DNA of 64,000 nt from Mycobacterium marinum. GTDB lineage: Bacteria; Actinomycetota; Actinomycetes; Mycobacteriales; Mycobacteriaceae. Positions 48,792-58,286 of the stretch are shown one piece after another; positions within the stretch are counted from its first letter, which is position 1; every line of letters begins with the position of its first letter. Below the pieces are notes generated by a model. The model was not told the origin of the DNA and made no database searches. It saw nothing but the letters and a program-made list of their open reading frames with translations. The DNA is taken from NCBI RefSeq assembly GCF_003391395.1, contig NZ_CP024190.1, positions 4,960,001-5,024,000 of the forward strand. Direction: 5' to 3'. The position numbers and the translations under genes are program-made.

Positions 48792-49420
48792 TCGACTTGA
48801 CTGCGGCGGCGCGCATCAGGGATGCGGCGATCGAGCAGTTCGGTCAGCACGGCTTCGGTGTCAGCCTTCGCGCCATCGCCGAAGGCGCGGGAGTGAGCGC
48901 GGCGCTGGTCATCCACCACTTCGGCTCCAAGGAGGGCCTGCGCAAGGCCTGTGACAACTACGTCGCCGAAGAGATCCGCAGCGAGAAGTTGACGGCGATG
49001 CAGTCCAACGACCCGGCCACCTGGCTCGGCCAACTTGCCCAAGTCGAGTCATACGCACCGCTGATGGCCTACCTGGTACGCAGCATGCAGTCCGGCGGCG
49101 AGCTGGCCATGATGCTGTGGCAGCAGATGATCGACAACGCCGAGGAATACCTTGCGGAGGGTGTTCGAGCCGGCACCATCAAAGCCAGCCGCGACCCGAA
49201 AGCCAGGGCGAAGTTTCTGGCCATCACCGGGGCTGGGGGGTTTCTGCTGTATCTGCAAATGCACCAGACGCCAACCGATTTGCGTGCGGTATTGCGTGAC
49301 TACGCGCGGGACATGCTGCTGCCATCGCTCGAGATCTATACCGAAGGCCTGATGGCCGACAGCACCATGTACGACGCCTTCCTCGCGCAGGACAACCAAG
49401 GAGAGTCTCATGGCCACTGA
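48782..49420 (+). CDS. TetR repressor of the adjacent ABC exporter
   Basis: TetR-family regulator of 212 residues, the length of Rv1219c. The DNA-binding domain is at about 8-55 (SLRAIAEGAGVSAALVIHHF). The known homologue represses the Rv1219c-Rv1218c-Rv1217c multidrug efflux operon and binds many compounds. ATG 48782 (MRSVDLTAAA) aligns with it; a GTG three codons earlier is less likely. Its end overlaps the ABC ATPase gene by 11 bp. Confidence 0.93.
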   Translation: MRSVDLTAAARIRDAAIEQFGQHGFGVSLRAIAEGAGVSAALVIHHFGSKEGLRKACDNYVAEEIRSEKLTAMQSNDPATWLGQLAQVESYAPLMAYLVRSMQSGGELAMMLWQQMIDNAEEYLAEGVRAGTIKASRDPKARAKFLAITGAGGFLLYLQMHQTPTDLRAVLRDYARDMLLPSLEIYTEGLMADSTMYDAFLAQDNQGESHGH

Positions 49421-50357
49421 CATCGGCTCGACACCCATCGAGATCCGGGGTCTAACCAAGAACTTCGGGTCGGTGCGCGCACTCGATGAACTGGACTTGA
49501 CGGTGCGCGAGGGAGAGGTTCACGGCTTCTTGGGCCCGAACGGCGCCGGGAAGTCGACGACAATCCGCATCCTGCTGGGCCTGGTGAAGGCGGATAGCGG
49601 AAGTGTGCGCCTGTTGGGCGGCAATCCGTGGACCGACGCAGTCGAGCTGCATCGCCAGATCGCCTACGTGCCCGGTGATGTCACACTGTGGCCGTCGCTG
49701 ACCGGCGGCGAGATCATTGATCTGCTCGCCCGGATGCGCGGAGGTATCGATCAAGATCGTCGTGCGGCGTTGATCGAGCGCTTCGGCCTGGACCCGCACA
49801 AGAAGTCCCGAACGTACTCGAAGGGCAACCGGCAGAAGGTTTCGCTGATCTCCGCCTTTTCCTCACGGGCCCGGCTGCTGCTGTTGGACGAACCCTCCAG
49901 CGGCTTGGACCCATTGATGGAAAACGTGTTTCAGCAGTGCGTCGACGAAGCGCGCGGCAGGGGGGTGACGGTGCTGCTGTCCAGCCACATCCTGGCCGAA
50001 ACCGAGGCGCTGTGTGAGCGGATAACCATCATCCGGGCCGGAAGAACCGTGGAGAGCGGTTCGCTGGCCTCCATGCGCCACCTCAGCCGCACCTCGATCA
50101 AGGCTGAAATGATCGGCGATCCAGGAGATCTCACCAGGATCCAAGGAGTCGAAGACGTCACCGTCGACGGCAACACGCTGCATGTCCAGGTCGACAGCGA
50201 GAGCCTGGGCGAGCTGGTGCGGGTACTGGGCGAAGCCGGCGTACGCAGTCTCGTCAGCCAGCCACCGACTCTGGAAGAGCTGTTTCTGCGTCACTACAGC
50301 GTTGGCCCCGATGGCGAGGCCCAACACCGCAGCGGCACCGGAGTCGCAGCGCGATGA
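49410..50357 (+). CDS. Multidrug ABC exporter ATPase subunit
   Basis: ABC ATPase of 315 residues homologous to Rv1218c. Walker A GPNGAGKSTT, signature SKGNRQKV (a degenerate LSGGQ), Walker B LLLLDEPSSGLDP, H-loop SSHI. ATG 49410 follows AAGGAGAGTCTC. With the next gene it forms a half-size-plus-permease exporter; the M. tuberculosis pair exports novobiocin, pyrazolones and other lipophilic compounds. Confidence 0.93.
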   Translation: MATDIGSTPIEIRGLTKNFGSVRALDELDLTVREGEVHGFLGPNGAGKSTTIRILLGLVKADSGSVRLLGGNPWTDAVELHRQIAYVPGDVTLWPSLTGGEIIDLLARMRGGIDQDRRAALIERFGLDPHKKSRTYSKGNRQKVSLISAFSSRARLLLLDEPSSGLDPLMENVFQQCVDEARGRGVTVLLSSHILAETEALCERITIIRAGRTVESGSLASMRHLSRTSIKAEMIGDPGDLTRIQGVEDVTVDGNTLHVQVDSESLGELVRVLGEAGVRSLVSQPPTLEELFLRHYSVGPDGEAQHRSGTGVAAR

Positions 50358-51997
50358 GCACCACGGTCCTGGATCGGCCAAGCCGGCCCGCACACCGCGG
50401 ACCGCAACGCGCATCGGGGCTCGCCGGGACGCTCCGGCTATTGCGCCTGTACCTGCGCCGCGACCGAGTTGGGTTGCCGCTGTGGGTGATGCTGCTGTCG
50501 GTGCCGCTGGCCACGGTCTACGTCGGCAGTATTCAAGCGGTCTACCCCGACCAGGCGGCCCGCGCCGTCGCCGCGGCCGCCATCATGGCCAGCCCCGCCC
50601 AGCGCGCGCTCTACGGCCCCGTCTACAACGACAGCCTCGGTGCCGTCGGGGTCTGGAAAGCCGGGATGTTCCACACCCTCATCGCGGTGGCCGTCATCCT
50701 CACGATGATTCGTCACACCCGAGCCGACGAAGAAACCGGCCGTGCCGAACTGGTCGAGTCCACCGCGGTGGGCCGGTATGCGAATCTCACTGCCGCACTG
50801 CTGCTGTCGTTCGGCGCGTCGATCGCCACCGGTGCGATCGGCGCGGCGGGCCTACTCACCACCGACGTGCCCGCGGCCGGGTCACTGGCGTTCGGTGCCG
50901 CCCTGGCCGCCTCCGGGCTGGTCTTCACCTCCGTTGCCGCGGTTTGCGCACAGCTGTCGCCAAGTGCCCGGTCCTGCCGCAGTGCCGCGTTCGCCGTGCT
51001 GGGCACCGCATTCACCTTGCGGGCGATCGGTGATGCCGGTTCCGGCGCGCTGTCCTGGTTCTCCCCGCTGGGGTGGTCCCTGCTGGTCAGACCCTATGCA
51101 GGTGAGCGGTGGTGGGTGTTGCTGTTGCCCTTGGCGACAACGGCGGCGCTGACCGTGCTGGCCTATCGGCTGCGCGCCGGCCGCGACGTCGGCGCCGGGC
51201 TCATCGCCGAGCGCGCCGGCGCCGGAGCCGCCGCGCCCATGCTGAGCAACACGTTCGGGCTGGCCTGGCGGCTCGACCGCGGCGCACTGCTGCTGTGGAC
51301 CATCGGGCTGTGCCTGTACGGCCTGGTGATGGGCAGCGTGGTGCACGGTATCGGCGATCAACTGGGCGACAACACCGCGGTGCGTGAGATCGTCACCCGG
51401 ATGGGTGGCACCGCTGCGCTCGAGGAAGCCTTCGTCACGCTGGCCTTCACCCTCGTCGGCATGGTTGCCGCCGCATTTGCCATTTCGCTGACCCTGCGCT
51501 TGCATCAGGAAGAGACCGGCCAGCGCGCCGAGCCGCTGCTGGCCGGATCGGTTTCCCGGACTCGTTGGCTATCAAGCCATCTGGTGATGGCACTGGCCGG
51601 GTCGGCCGTGGCCACCGTGCTCTCCGGTTTGGTCGCCGGAATCGCCTATGGCATCGCGGCCGGGGATGTCGGAGCCAAACTAGCGACCGTTGTCGGCGCC
51701 GCTGCGGTACAGCTTCCCGCCGTGTGGCTGCTGGCGGCGGTAGCCGTTGGGCTATTCGGTCTGGCTCCACGATTCACGCCGGTCGTGTGGGGCGTGCTGA
51801 TCGGATTCGTCGCACTGTACCTACTTGGTTCACTCGCGGGATTTCCACAGTGGCTGCTCGACCTGGAGCCGTTCGCCCACGTTCCACGAATCGGCAGTGA
51901 TTTCACCGCCGTACCGCTGCTGTGGCTGCTGGCCATCGATATCACGCTGATCTTGCTGGGCGCCCTGGCTTTGCGGCGGCGCGATCTACGTTGCTGA
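50354..51997 (+). CDS. Multidrug ABC exporter permease
   Basis: Polytopic membrane subunit of 547 residues (Rv1217c 548), starting with an ATGA overlap on the ATPase. About twelve hydrophobic helices in two halves (first beginning LPLWVMLLSVPLATVYVGSI, second about residue 300). The internal repetition suggests that one chain carries both membrane domains of the exporter. The operon continues with the ICMT-like gene after 28 bp. Confidence 0.92.
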   Translation: MSTTVLDRPSRPAHRGPQRASGLAGTLRLLRLYLRRDRVGLPLWVMLLSVPLATVYVGSIQAVYPDQAARAVAAAAIMASPAQRALYGPVYNDSLGAVGVWKAGMFHTLIAVAVILTMIRHTRADEETGRAELVESTAVGRYANLTAALLLSFGASIATGAIGAAGLLTTDVPAAGSLAFGAALAASGLVFTSVAAVCAQLSPSARSCRSAAFAVLGTAFTLRAIGDAGSGALSWFSPLGWSLLVRPYAGERWWVLLLPLATTAALTVLAYRLRAGRDVGAGLIAERAGAGAAAPMLSNTFGLAWRLDRGALLLWTIGLCLYGLVMGSVVHGIGDQLGDNTAVREIVTRMGGTAALEEAFVTLAFTLVGMVAAAFAISLTLRLHQEETGQRAEPLLAGSVSRTRWLSSHLVMALAGSAVATVLSGLVAGIAYGIAAGDVGAKLATVVGAAAVQLPAVWLLAAVAVGLFGLAPRFTPVVWGVLIGFVALYLLGSLAGFPQWLLDLEPFAHVPRIGSDFTAVPLLWLLAIDITLILLGALALRRRDLRC

Positions 51998-52025
51998 ACT
52001 AACGGCCGACCTGACTGGGAGCAAG

Positions 52026-52700
52026 ATGAAAACCGTTGTTCGAGTGGCGCTGTCATCAATCGTCGGCCTGGTCGCGTTCGGCCTCATCGTGTTCATCCCG
52101 GCCGGCACATTCGACTATTGGCAGGCCTGGGTCTTCATGGCAGTCTTCGCCGTCGCGACGTTGGTACCCAGCATCTACCTGGGACGAACGAATCCCGCTG
52201 CGCTGCAACGACGTATGCACGCCGGACCTCGAGCGGAAAGTCGAGGTATCCAAAAGGTCATCATCACGGCGGCATTTGTTGCGCTGTTCGCGATGGTGGC
52301 GCTCAGCGCGCTCGACCATCGATTCGGCTGGTCGTCGGTCCCGACGGCGGTGTGCCTGATCGGCGACCTGCTGATCGCGACCGGGCTAGGGATCGCGATT
52401 CTGGTGGTCATCCAGAACGGCTATGCGGCGGCGACCATCACCGTCGAATCCGATCAAAAGGTGGTATCCACCGGCCTCTACAGCCTGGTGCGACACCCAA
52501 TGTATGTCGGGAATGTGATCCTGATGCTGGGCATACCCCTGGCACTGGGTTCCTACTGGGGTCTGGTGATTGTCCCGCCGAGCGTGCTGGTTCTGGCCTT
52601 TCGCATCCTCGACGAGGAGAGCGCACTGGTTGACCAACTGGACGGGTATCGCGACTACATGCAACAGGTGCGGTATCGATTACTGCCGCGGGTGTGGTAG
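52026..52700 (+). CDS. Isoprenylcysteine carboxyl methyltransferase-like membrane protein
   Basis: Integral membrane protein of 224 residues, same length as Rv1216c. Five or six hydrophobic helices; the C-terminal signature VSTGLYSLVRHPMYVGNVIL with PMYVGN and a final LDGYRDYMQQVRYRLLP is typical of the ICMT/PEMT methyltransferase group. No protein prenylation is known in mycobacteria, so the methyl acceptor is probably a lipid or small molecule. It ends the exporter operon. Confidence 0.88.
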   Translation: MKTVVRVALSSIVGLVAFGLIVFIPAGTFDYWQAWVFMAVFAVATLVPSIYLGRTNPAALQRRMHAGPRAESRGIQKVIITAAFVALFAMVALSALDHRFGWSSVPTAVCLIGDLLIATGLGIAILVVIQNGYAAATITVESDQKVVSTGLYSLVRHPMYVGNVILMLGIPLALGSYWGLVIVPPSVLVLAFRILDEESALVDQLDGYRDYMQQVRYRLLPRVW

Positions 52701-52912
52701 CGAACTGGGATCAGCGCCAGGAAAGCCGCTTGCCTGCCGACAGCGCCTAACGGGCACACCCCTCCCCCAGCACACAACGACGTTGACGAAGCACCCACCC
52801 ACACCCGGCGCAGCGGATATGAGTCTGGCGGAATCACCAGACCACCGTTGCGGGTCGCGCTACGTTGTTGCTCGTAGCTGGTCCGTTGCGGACCGTTCGG
52901 TGGAGGTCAGCG

Positions 52913-54730
52913 ATGTCGTACCTGGTGGCGGTGCCCGAGATGTTGGCCTCGGCGGCGTTGGATCTAGACAACATCGGTTCGACGATCACCGCGGCCAATG
53001 CGGCGGCAGCGGCGCCGACCACTGCGGTGCTGGCGGCCGGGGCCGACGAGATATCCGCGGCGGTCGCGGCGCTATTCACCGGGCACGCACAGGCCTACCA
53101 ATGGCTGGGTGCCCAGGCCGGGGCTTTTCATTCCCAGTTCATCCAGGCCTTGACCGGATCGGGAAGCGCGTACGCGGGCGCCGAAGCGGCCAACGCCTCG
53201 CCATTGCAGACCGCGGCACAGGAGCTGCTCGCGGTGATCAATACGCCCACCCAGACGTTGTTAGGGCGCCCGCTGATCGGCAACGGCGCTGACGGGGCCC
53301 CCGGACAAGCCGGCGGGGATGGCGGGCTGCTCTTCGGCAACGGCGGCAACGGCGGCACCAGCACCACCGCCGGCGTCGCCGGCGGCGCCGGCGGGGCGGC
53401 AGGGTTGATCGGCAACGGCGGTGCCGGCGGTGGCGGCGGGGCCGGCGCCCTCGGCGGCAATGGCGGGGCCGGCGGCTGGCTCTTCGGCCAAGGTGGCGCC
53501 GGTGGCAATGGCGGCACCGCGACTCTGGCCGGAGGAGCCGGCGGGGCCGGCGGCGTCGGTGGCAGTGCGGGCCTCTGGGGAACCGGCGGGGCTGGCGGCA
53601 ACGGCGGCTTTGGTGCGCTCAACCTGGCCGGCGACGGCGGGGCCGGCGCGGGTGGCGGTGACGGCGGTCGCGGTGGATGGCTGTATGGCAACGGCGGGGC
53701 CGGCGGAACCGGCGGAACCGGCGGGATCGGATTACAAGGTGCCAGCGGCGGCGACGGAGGGGCCGGCGGCGGCACCGGGCTATGGGGTACCGGCGGCGCC
53801 GGCGGCAACGGCGGCACCGGCGGCATCGGTCTGGATGGCGTTGCCGGCCACATCGGCGGTGGCAACGCCGGCAACGCAGGCAATGGCGGCACCGGCGGCA
53901 GCGGCGGGCTGCTGATCGGCAACGGCGGCGATGGTGGCCACGGCGGCACCGGCGGCGGCGGCGGTCGCGGCATCAACGGCGGCGACGGCGGCCACGGAGG
54001 CGATGGCGGCACCGGCGGCGCCGCCGGTAGCGCAGGGCTGCTGTCCGGAGACGGCGGTACCGGAGGACACGGCGGCGCCGGCTTCGGCGGGGGCAATGGC
54101 AGCGACAGCCCCCAAGGCGGCCAGGGCGGCAATGCCGGTGTCGCAGGTAATGGCGGCGCCGGGGGCAGTGCGGCGATGCTCTTTGGCAACGGAGGGGCTG
54201 GTGGCAACGGTGGCTCCGGCGGCGGCGGCGGCCACGGCGGCAACTCCACCGCTTCTGTGCCCGGCGGCATTGGCGGCGATGCCGGTGCCGGCGGCACCGG
54301 AGGTTCCGCCGGGAAGTCCGGGCTGTTGTTCGGCGCCGGCGGGGCCGGCGGGCAGGGTGGCAGTGGCGGCACCGGCGGAGACGGCGGTAACAACATCATC
54401 GGCGCCAACGTCGGCGGAGACGGCGGTGCGGGGGGCGCCGGCGGCCTGGGCGGCAACGGCACCGACGGTGGCTGGCTGTCCGGCAACGGCGGCGACGGCG
54501 GCGCAGGCGGGCAAGGCGGCGAAGGAGGGCACGGTGGTAGCCCCGGCGGGTTCGACGGCAAGTCAGGAGTCGGCGGCGACGGGGGCGACGGCGGCAACGC
54601 CCAAATCATCGGCAACGGTGGCAACGGTGGCAACGGTGGCAACGGCGGCAACGGCAGTACCGACGGCGAAGGCGGGCAAGGCGGCGCAGCAGGGCTGTTG
54701 TTCGGCCAACCCGGTTCTATGGGGACCTAG
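52913..54730 (+). CDS. PE_PGRS family protein (second copy)
   Basis: A 605-residue PE_PGRS protein: PE domain 1-95 (SYLVAVPEMLASAALDLDNI), GRPLIGNGADGAPGQAGG linker, then Gly-rich PGRS repeats to LLFGQPGSMGT. ATG 52913 follows GGTGGAGGTCAGCG; the open frame to 52865 is ignored. Its first 200 residues after the linker closely match the next gene. Exported to the cell surface via ESX-5 by family analogy; function unknown. Confidence 0.92.
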   Translation: MSYLVAVPEMLASAALDLDNIGSTITAANAAAAAPTTAVLAAGADEISAAVAALFTGHAQAYQWLGAQAGAFHSQFIQALTGSGSAYAGAEAANASPLQTAAQELLAVINTPTQTLLGRPLIGNGADGAPGQAGGDGGLLFGNGGNGGTSTTAGVAGGAGGAAGLIGNGGAGGGGGAGALGGNGGAGGWLFGQGGAGGNGGTATLAGGAGGAGGVGGSAGLWGTGGAGGNGGFGALNLAGDGGAGAGGGDGGRGGWLYGNGGAGGTGGTGGIGLQGASGGDGGAGGGTGLWGTGGAGGNGGTGGIGLDGVAGHIGGGNAGNAGNGGTGGSGGLLIGNGGDGGHGGTGGGGGRGINGGDGGHGGDGGTGGAAGSAGLLSGDGGTGGHGGAGFGGGNGSDSPQGGQGGNAGVAGNGGAGGSAAMLFGNGGAGGNGGSGGGGGHGGNSTASVPGGIGGDAGAGGTGGSAGKSGLLFGAGGAGGQGGSGGTGGDGGNNIIGANVGGDGGAGGAGGLGGNGTDGGWLSGNGGDGGAGGQGGEGGHGGSPGGFDGKSGVGGDGGDGGNAQIIGNGGNGGNGGNGGNGSTDGEGGQGGAAGLLFGQPGSMGT

Positions 54731-54745
54731 CCACCAGTTCCCTCG

Positions 54746-54805
54746 GCGAGCAGACACAAAATCGCCCATTTTCGCCCCGGCCAATGCGATGTTGTGTCTG
54801 CTCGC
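54746..54805. terminator. TRIT-like hairpin after PE_PGRS
   Basis: GCGAGCAGACACAA (54746-54759) and TTGTGTCTGCTCGC (54792-54805) form a perfect 14-bp stem around a 32-nt loop, 15 bp beyond the PE_PGRS stop. The same sequence family recurs at 56788-56849 and is common downstream of M. tuberculosis genes. Confidence 0.7.
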
Positions 54806-54911
54806 GGTGGTGAGCCGCCGGGCAGCGGGAACTTTGCCGGCACGCCGGAAGCCTGGGAATCGATGAAGTCCGCGTGAACCAGCGGCGGGTGGGACCAGGT
54901 CGGGATACGTT

Positions 54912-54938
54912 GTTTTCACCGTTTTCACCGTTTTCACC
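54912..54938. repeat. 9-bp tandem repeat GTTTTCACC x3
   Basis: Three exact copies of GTTTTCACC lie at 54912-54938, 36 bp upstream of the next PE_PGRS start, in its probable promoter or leader. Slippage could change spacing and expression. Confidence 0.85.
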
Positions 54939-54974
54939 GAAGGTTCGACCACGACCCAGGGGGGCCGGTCAGCA

Positions 54975-56771
54975 ATGTCGTTTTTGGTAACCGCGCCAGA
55001 GATTTTGGCGGCGGCAGCAACAGACTTGGACGGTATCGGCGCAGCGATCGGCGCGGCCAACGCCGCGGCTGCGGCTCCCACTACCGCGGTACTGGCCGCC
55101 GGCGCCGACGAGATATCCGCCGCGATGGCGTCGCTGTTCACCGCTCATGCGCAGGCCTATCAGGGTCTCAGCGTTCAGGTGGGGGCGTTTCATACCCAGT
55201 TCGTACAAGCGTTGACCGGCGCGGGGGGCGCCTACGCGGCCGCCGAGGCGGCGAACGTCTCGCCGTTGCAGGCGGCGGCGCAAGACATGCTGACGGCGAT
55301 CCGTGCCCCCGCCCAGGCGTTGCTGGGGCGCCCGCTGATCGGCAACGGTGCCGACGGGGCCCCCGGACAAGCCGGCGGGGATGGCGGATTGCTCTACGGC
55401 AACGGCGGTAACGGCGGCACCAGCACCACCGCGGGCGTGGCCGGCGGCGCCGGCGGGTCCGCGGGACTGATCGGCAACGGCGGAGCCGGTGGCGGCGGCG
55501 GGGCCGGTGCCGTCGGCGGCAACGGCGGGGCCGGCGGGTGGCTCTTCGGCAATGGCGGGGCCGGTGGAGCCGGCGGCGCGACACCGGGCATCGGTGGGGG
55601 CGGTGGGGCAGGCGGGGCCGGTGGGATCGGCGGGGCCGCCGGATTGTTCGGCAACGGCGGGGCAGGCGGTGTCGGCGGCGACGGAGGACTCAACTACTAC
55701 GGCGACGGAGGTGTGGCCGGGGCCGGCGGCAACGGAGGCCGCGGCGGGTGGCTGCACGGCGACGGCGGTGACGGTGGCGCCGGGGGTGACGGCGGACGGG
55801 GCCTGCCCGGCGGTGACGGAGGAAGCGGTGGCGCCGGGGGCGGCACCGGGCTATGGGGCTCCGGAGGCGCCGGCGGACAGGGCGGTACGGGCGGCACCGG
55901 CCTCAACGGCAACGCCCCCTTCGCCGACGGCCAGCATCCGGTGATTCTTGACGGCGGCCACGGCGGCACCGGTGGCAACGGCGGCGCCGCCGGCAACGGC
56001 GGGTTGCTGTTCGGCAACGGCGGCAACGGCGGGCTGGGCGGCATGGGCGGCGGCGGCGGCAACGGCCTCCCCTCGACAGGAGTCGGCGGAGATGGCGGCG
56101 ACGGCGGCAACGGCGGCACCGCCGGCAATGGGGGCTGGCTGATTGGCAACGGCGGGACCGGAGGCCAGGGCGGAGCCGGTTTCGCCGGCGGGACGGGAGC
56201 CGACAATGTCTCGGCCGGAAGACCCGGCGGGGCCGGCGGCGCCGGCGGCATCGGTGCCGGTGGCGGCAACGCCGGGCTCATCGGCACTGGCGGCAGCGGC
56301 GGCAATGGCGGCATGGGCGGCCACGGTGGCGACAGCGGCTACGGCGACCAAACGGGCGGCCAAGGCGGAAATGGCGGCATGGGCGGAGCTGGCGGCGCCG
56401 CCGGCAACAGCGGTCTACTGCTTGGCAGCGGCAGCCGCGGCGGCGACGGCGGCACCGGCGGCAACGGCGGCGAAGGCCGCGGCGGATTCTCGGTGCCCCA
56501 GCACGGTGTCGGCGGGCAGGGCGGCACCGGCGGCAACGGCAGCGACGGCGGCTGGCTTTACGGAGACGGCGGGGCCGGCGGTGCTGGCGGCAACGGCGGT
56601 TTCGGTGGATCAGGCGTTCAGAACGGCGCCGGCGGCGACGCCGGCAGCGGTGGCGACTCCCGGTTGATCGGCGATGGCGGCGCCGCCGGCGCCGGCGGAA
56701 CCGGCGCACCCCCCGGTGCCGACGGACACAGCGGCGCCGATGGGTTGTTGTCCGCGGCGCTGGGGGCCTGA
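54975..56771 (+). CDS. PE_PGRS family protein (third copy)
   Basis: A 598-residue PE_PGRS protein: PE domain (SFLVTAPEILAAAATDLDGI), GRPLIGNGADGAPGQAGG linker, Gly-rich repeats, and a short end ADGLLSAALGA. The region behind the linker is nearly identical to that of the preceding PE_PGRS, pointing to tandem duplication. It lies where M. tuberculosis has Rv1215c and PE14. Function unknown. Confidence 0.92.
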   Translation: MSFLVTAPEILAAAATDLDGIGAAIGAANAAAAAPTTAVLAAGADEISAAMASLFTAHAQAYQGLSVQVGAFHTQFVQALTGAGGAYAAAEAANVSPLQAAAQDMLTAIRAPAQALLGRPLIGNGADGAPGQAGGDGGLLYGNGGNGGTSTTAGVAGGAGGSAGLIGNGGAGGGGGAGAVGGNGGAGGWLFGNGGAGGAGGATPGIGGGGGAGGAGGIGGAAGLFGNGGAGGVGGDGGLNYYGDGGVAGAGGNGGRGGWLHGDGGDGGAGGDGGRGLPGGDGGSGGAGGGTGLWGSGGAGGQGGTGGTGLNGNAPFADGQHPVILDGGHGGTGGNGGAAGNGGLLFGNGGNGGLGGMGGGGGNGLPSTGVGGDGGDGGNGGTAGNGGWLIGNGGTGGQGGAGFAGGTGADNVSAGRPGGAGGAGGIGAGGGNAGLIGTGGSGGNGGMGGHGGDSGYGDQTGGQGGNGGMGGAGGAAGNSGLLLGSGSRGGDGGTGGNGGEGRGGFSVPQHGVGGQGGTGGNGSDGGWLYGDGGAGGAGGNGGFGGSGVQNGAGGDAGSGGDSRLIGDGGAAGAGGTGAPPGADGHSGADGLLSAALGA

Positions 56772-56787
56772 GCCAGCAGATCCGCGT

Positions 56788-56849
56788 CGCGAGCAGACGC
56801 AAAATCGCCCTGTTGAGTTCGAAAAGGCGCGATTTTGTGTCTGCTCGCG
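56788..56849. terminator. TRIT-like bidirectional terminator
   Basis: CGCGAGCAGACGCAAAATCG (56788-56807) pairs over 20 bp, with one G-U wobble, with CGATTTTGTGTCTGCTCGCG (56830-56849). It lies between the convergent PE_PGRS and glgC genes and can serve both. The motif resembles the repeated Rho-independent terminators (TRIT) described in M. tuberculosis. Confidence 0.8.
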
Positions 56850-56862
56850 CGGGAAAGGTGAC

Positions 56863-58077
56863 CTAGATCCAGACGCCCTTGCCCACGGCCACCACGCCGC
56901 CGGCGCTGATCGCGAACCTTTCCCGGTCCTTGTCCAAGTCCACGCCGACCATCTCGCCGGGCCCGACGACGACGTTCTTGTCCAGGATTGCGTGCCGCAC
57001 CACCGCGCCGCGGCCAACCCGCGCGCCCGGCATGATCACACTGCCCTCCACGATCGCGCCGTCCTCGACCACGACGTTGGACGACAACACCGAATTGCGT
57101 ACCGAGGCGGCCGAAATGATGCTGCCCGCACCCACCACCGACTCCTGCGCAGAGCCGCCGTTGACGAACTTCGCGGGCGCCAGGTTCTCCGACTCACCGC
57201 GGATCGGCCAGCGCTTGTTGTACAGGTTGAACACCGGATGCACCGACACCAGGTCCATATGCGCGTCGTAGAAAGCGTCCAGGGTCCCGACGTCACGCCA
57301 ATATGCCCGGTCGCGGTCGGTAGCGCCCGGTACTTCGTTGTTGGAAAAGTCGTAGACCGCCGCCATCCCGTCGGCGACCAGTCTCGGGATGATGTCCCCA
57401 CCCATGTCGTGGTCGGAATGGTCGTCGTCGGCGTCGGCCCGAATCGCATCGATCAGCACCTTGGTAGTGAAGACATAATTGCCCATCGAGACGAACGTGC
57501 TGGTGGGGTCGTCGGGTGTGCCGGGCGGCTCCAGCGGCTTCTCCACGAAATCGCGGATGGTCCCCGCATCGTCAGCGTCGATACAGCCGAACGCGCTCGC
57601 ATCAGCACGCGGCACCCGGATACCGGCCACCGTGACCCCGGCCCCGCTGTCGATGTGAAACCGAACCATCTGTTCGGGATCCATCCGGTAAACGTGATCG
57701 GCCCCGAAAACCACTATGTAGTCCGGATCTTCGTCGTAGATGAGATTGAGTGACTGGTAGATCGCGTCGGCGGAGCCGGTGTACCAGCGCGGACCGAGTC
57801 GCTGCTGGGCCGGAACCGGGGTGATGTATTCACCGGCCAAACCCGACAACCGCCAGTTCTGCGATATGTGCCGGTCCAGCGAGTGCGACTTGTATTGGGT
57901 GAGAACACAGATCCGCAAATACCGAGCATTGACCAGGTTGGAGAGCACGAAATCGATCAGTCGGTAGGCGCCGCCGAAGGGAACCGCGGGCTTGGCGCGG
58001 TCGGCAGTCAGCGGATAAAGCCGCTTGCCCTCACCGCCGGCCAAGACGATGCCAAGCACGTGTGGTGCTTCCCTCAT
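56863..58077 (-). CDS. glgC: Glucose-1-phosphate adenylyltransferase GlgC
   Basis: ADP-glucose pyrophosphorylase, 404 residues as in Rv1213, supplying ADP-glucose for alpha-glucan and capsule synthesis. The N-terminal nucleotide-binding motif is VLAGGEGKRLYPLT with AKPAVPFGG; YVVFGADHVYRMDP is the metal-binding site and GSADAIYQS the Glc-1-P loop. A left-handed beta-helix C-terminus follows (VVEDGAIVEGSVIMPGARVG). Divergent from glgA by 209 bp. Confidence 0.96.
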   Translation of the reverse strand: MREAPHVLGIVLAGGEGKRLYPLTADRAKPAVPFGGAYRLIDFVLSNLVNARYLRICVLTQYKSHSLDRHISQNWRLSGLAGEYITPVPAQQRLGPRWYTGSADAIYQSLNLIYDEDPDYIVVFGADHVYRMDPEQMVRFHIDSGAGVTVAGIRVPRADASAFGCIDADDAGTIRDFVEKPLEPPGTPDDPTSTFVSMGNYVFTTKVLIDAIRADADDDHSDHDMGGDIIPRLVADGMAAVYDFSNNEVPGATDRDRAYWRDVGTLDAFYDAHMDLVSVHPVFNLYNKRWPIRGESENLAPAKFVNGGSAQESVVGAGSIISAASVRNSVLSSNVVVEDGAIVEGSVIMPGARVGRGAVVRHAILDKNVVVGPGEMVGVDLDKDRERFAISAGGVVAVGKGVWI

Positions 58078-58286
58078 GGCCTCAAACCTAACGGCACCCG
58101 CGAAGCGCTGCCAGCGGATCCCCGGCCTGTGCCCGTTCTGTCCGGCTGTCCGTCAGGCCAATTGACCACTTCGACGGGTCTGAATCCAGCCGATTAGGCG
58201 CATTTTGTCGCTCTTTCCCGCAAAGCCGCCGACCGCGGGTCGGCCCGAGGTGCGAGCGGTGCGGCCACCGCACTACGGTGCCGGGT

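Noticed and set aside
53128..54651. Proline-rich 507-codon minus-strand frame
   Set aside because: It is the antisense of PE_PGRS Gly-Gly-Ala repeats, which always yields Pro-Pro runs; the same holds at 5317-5847, 6262-6771 and 55697-56314.
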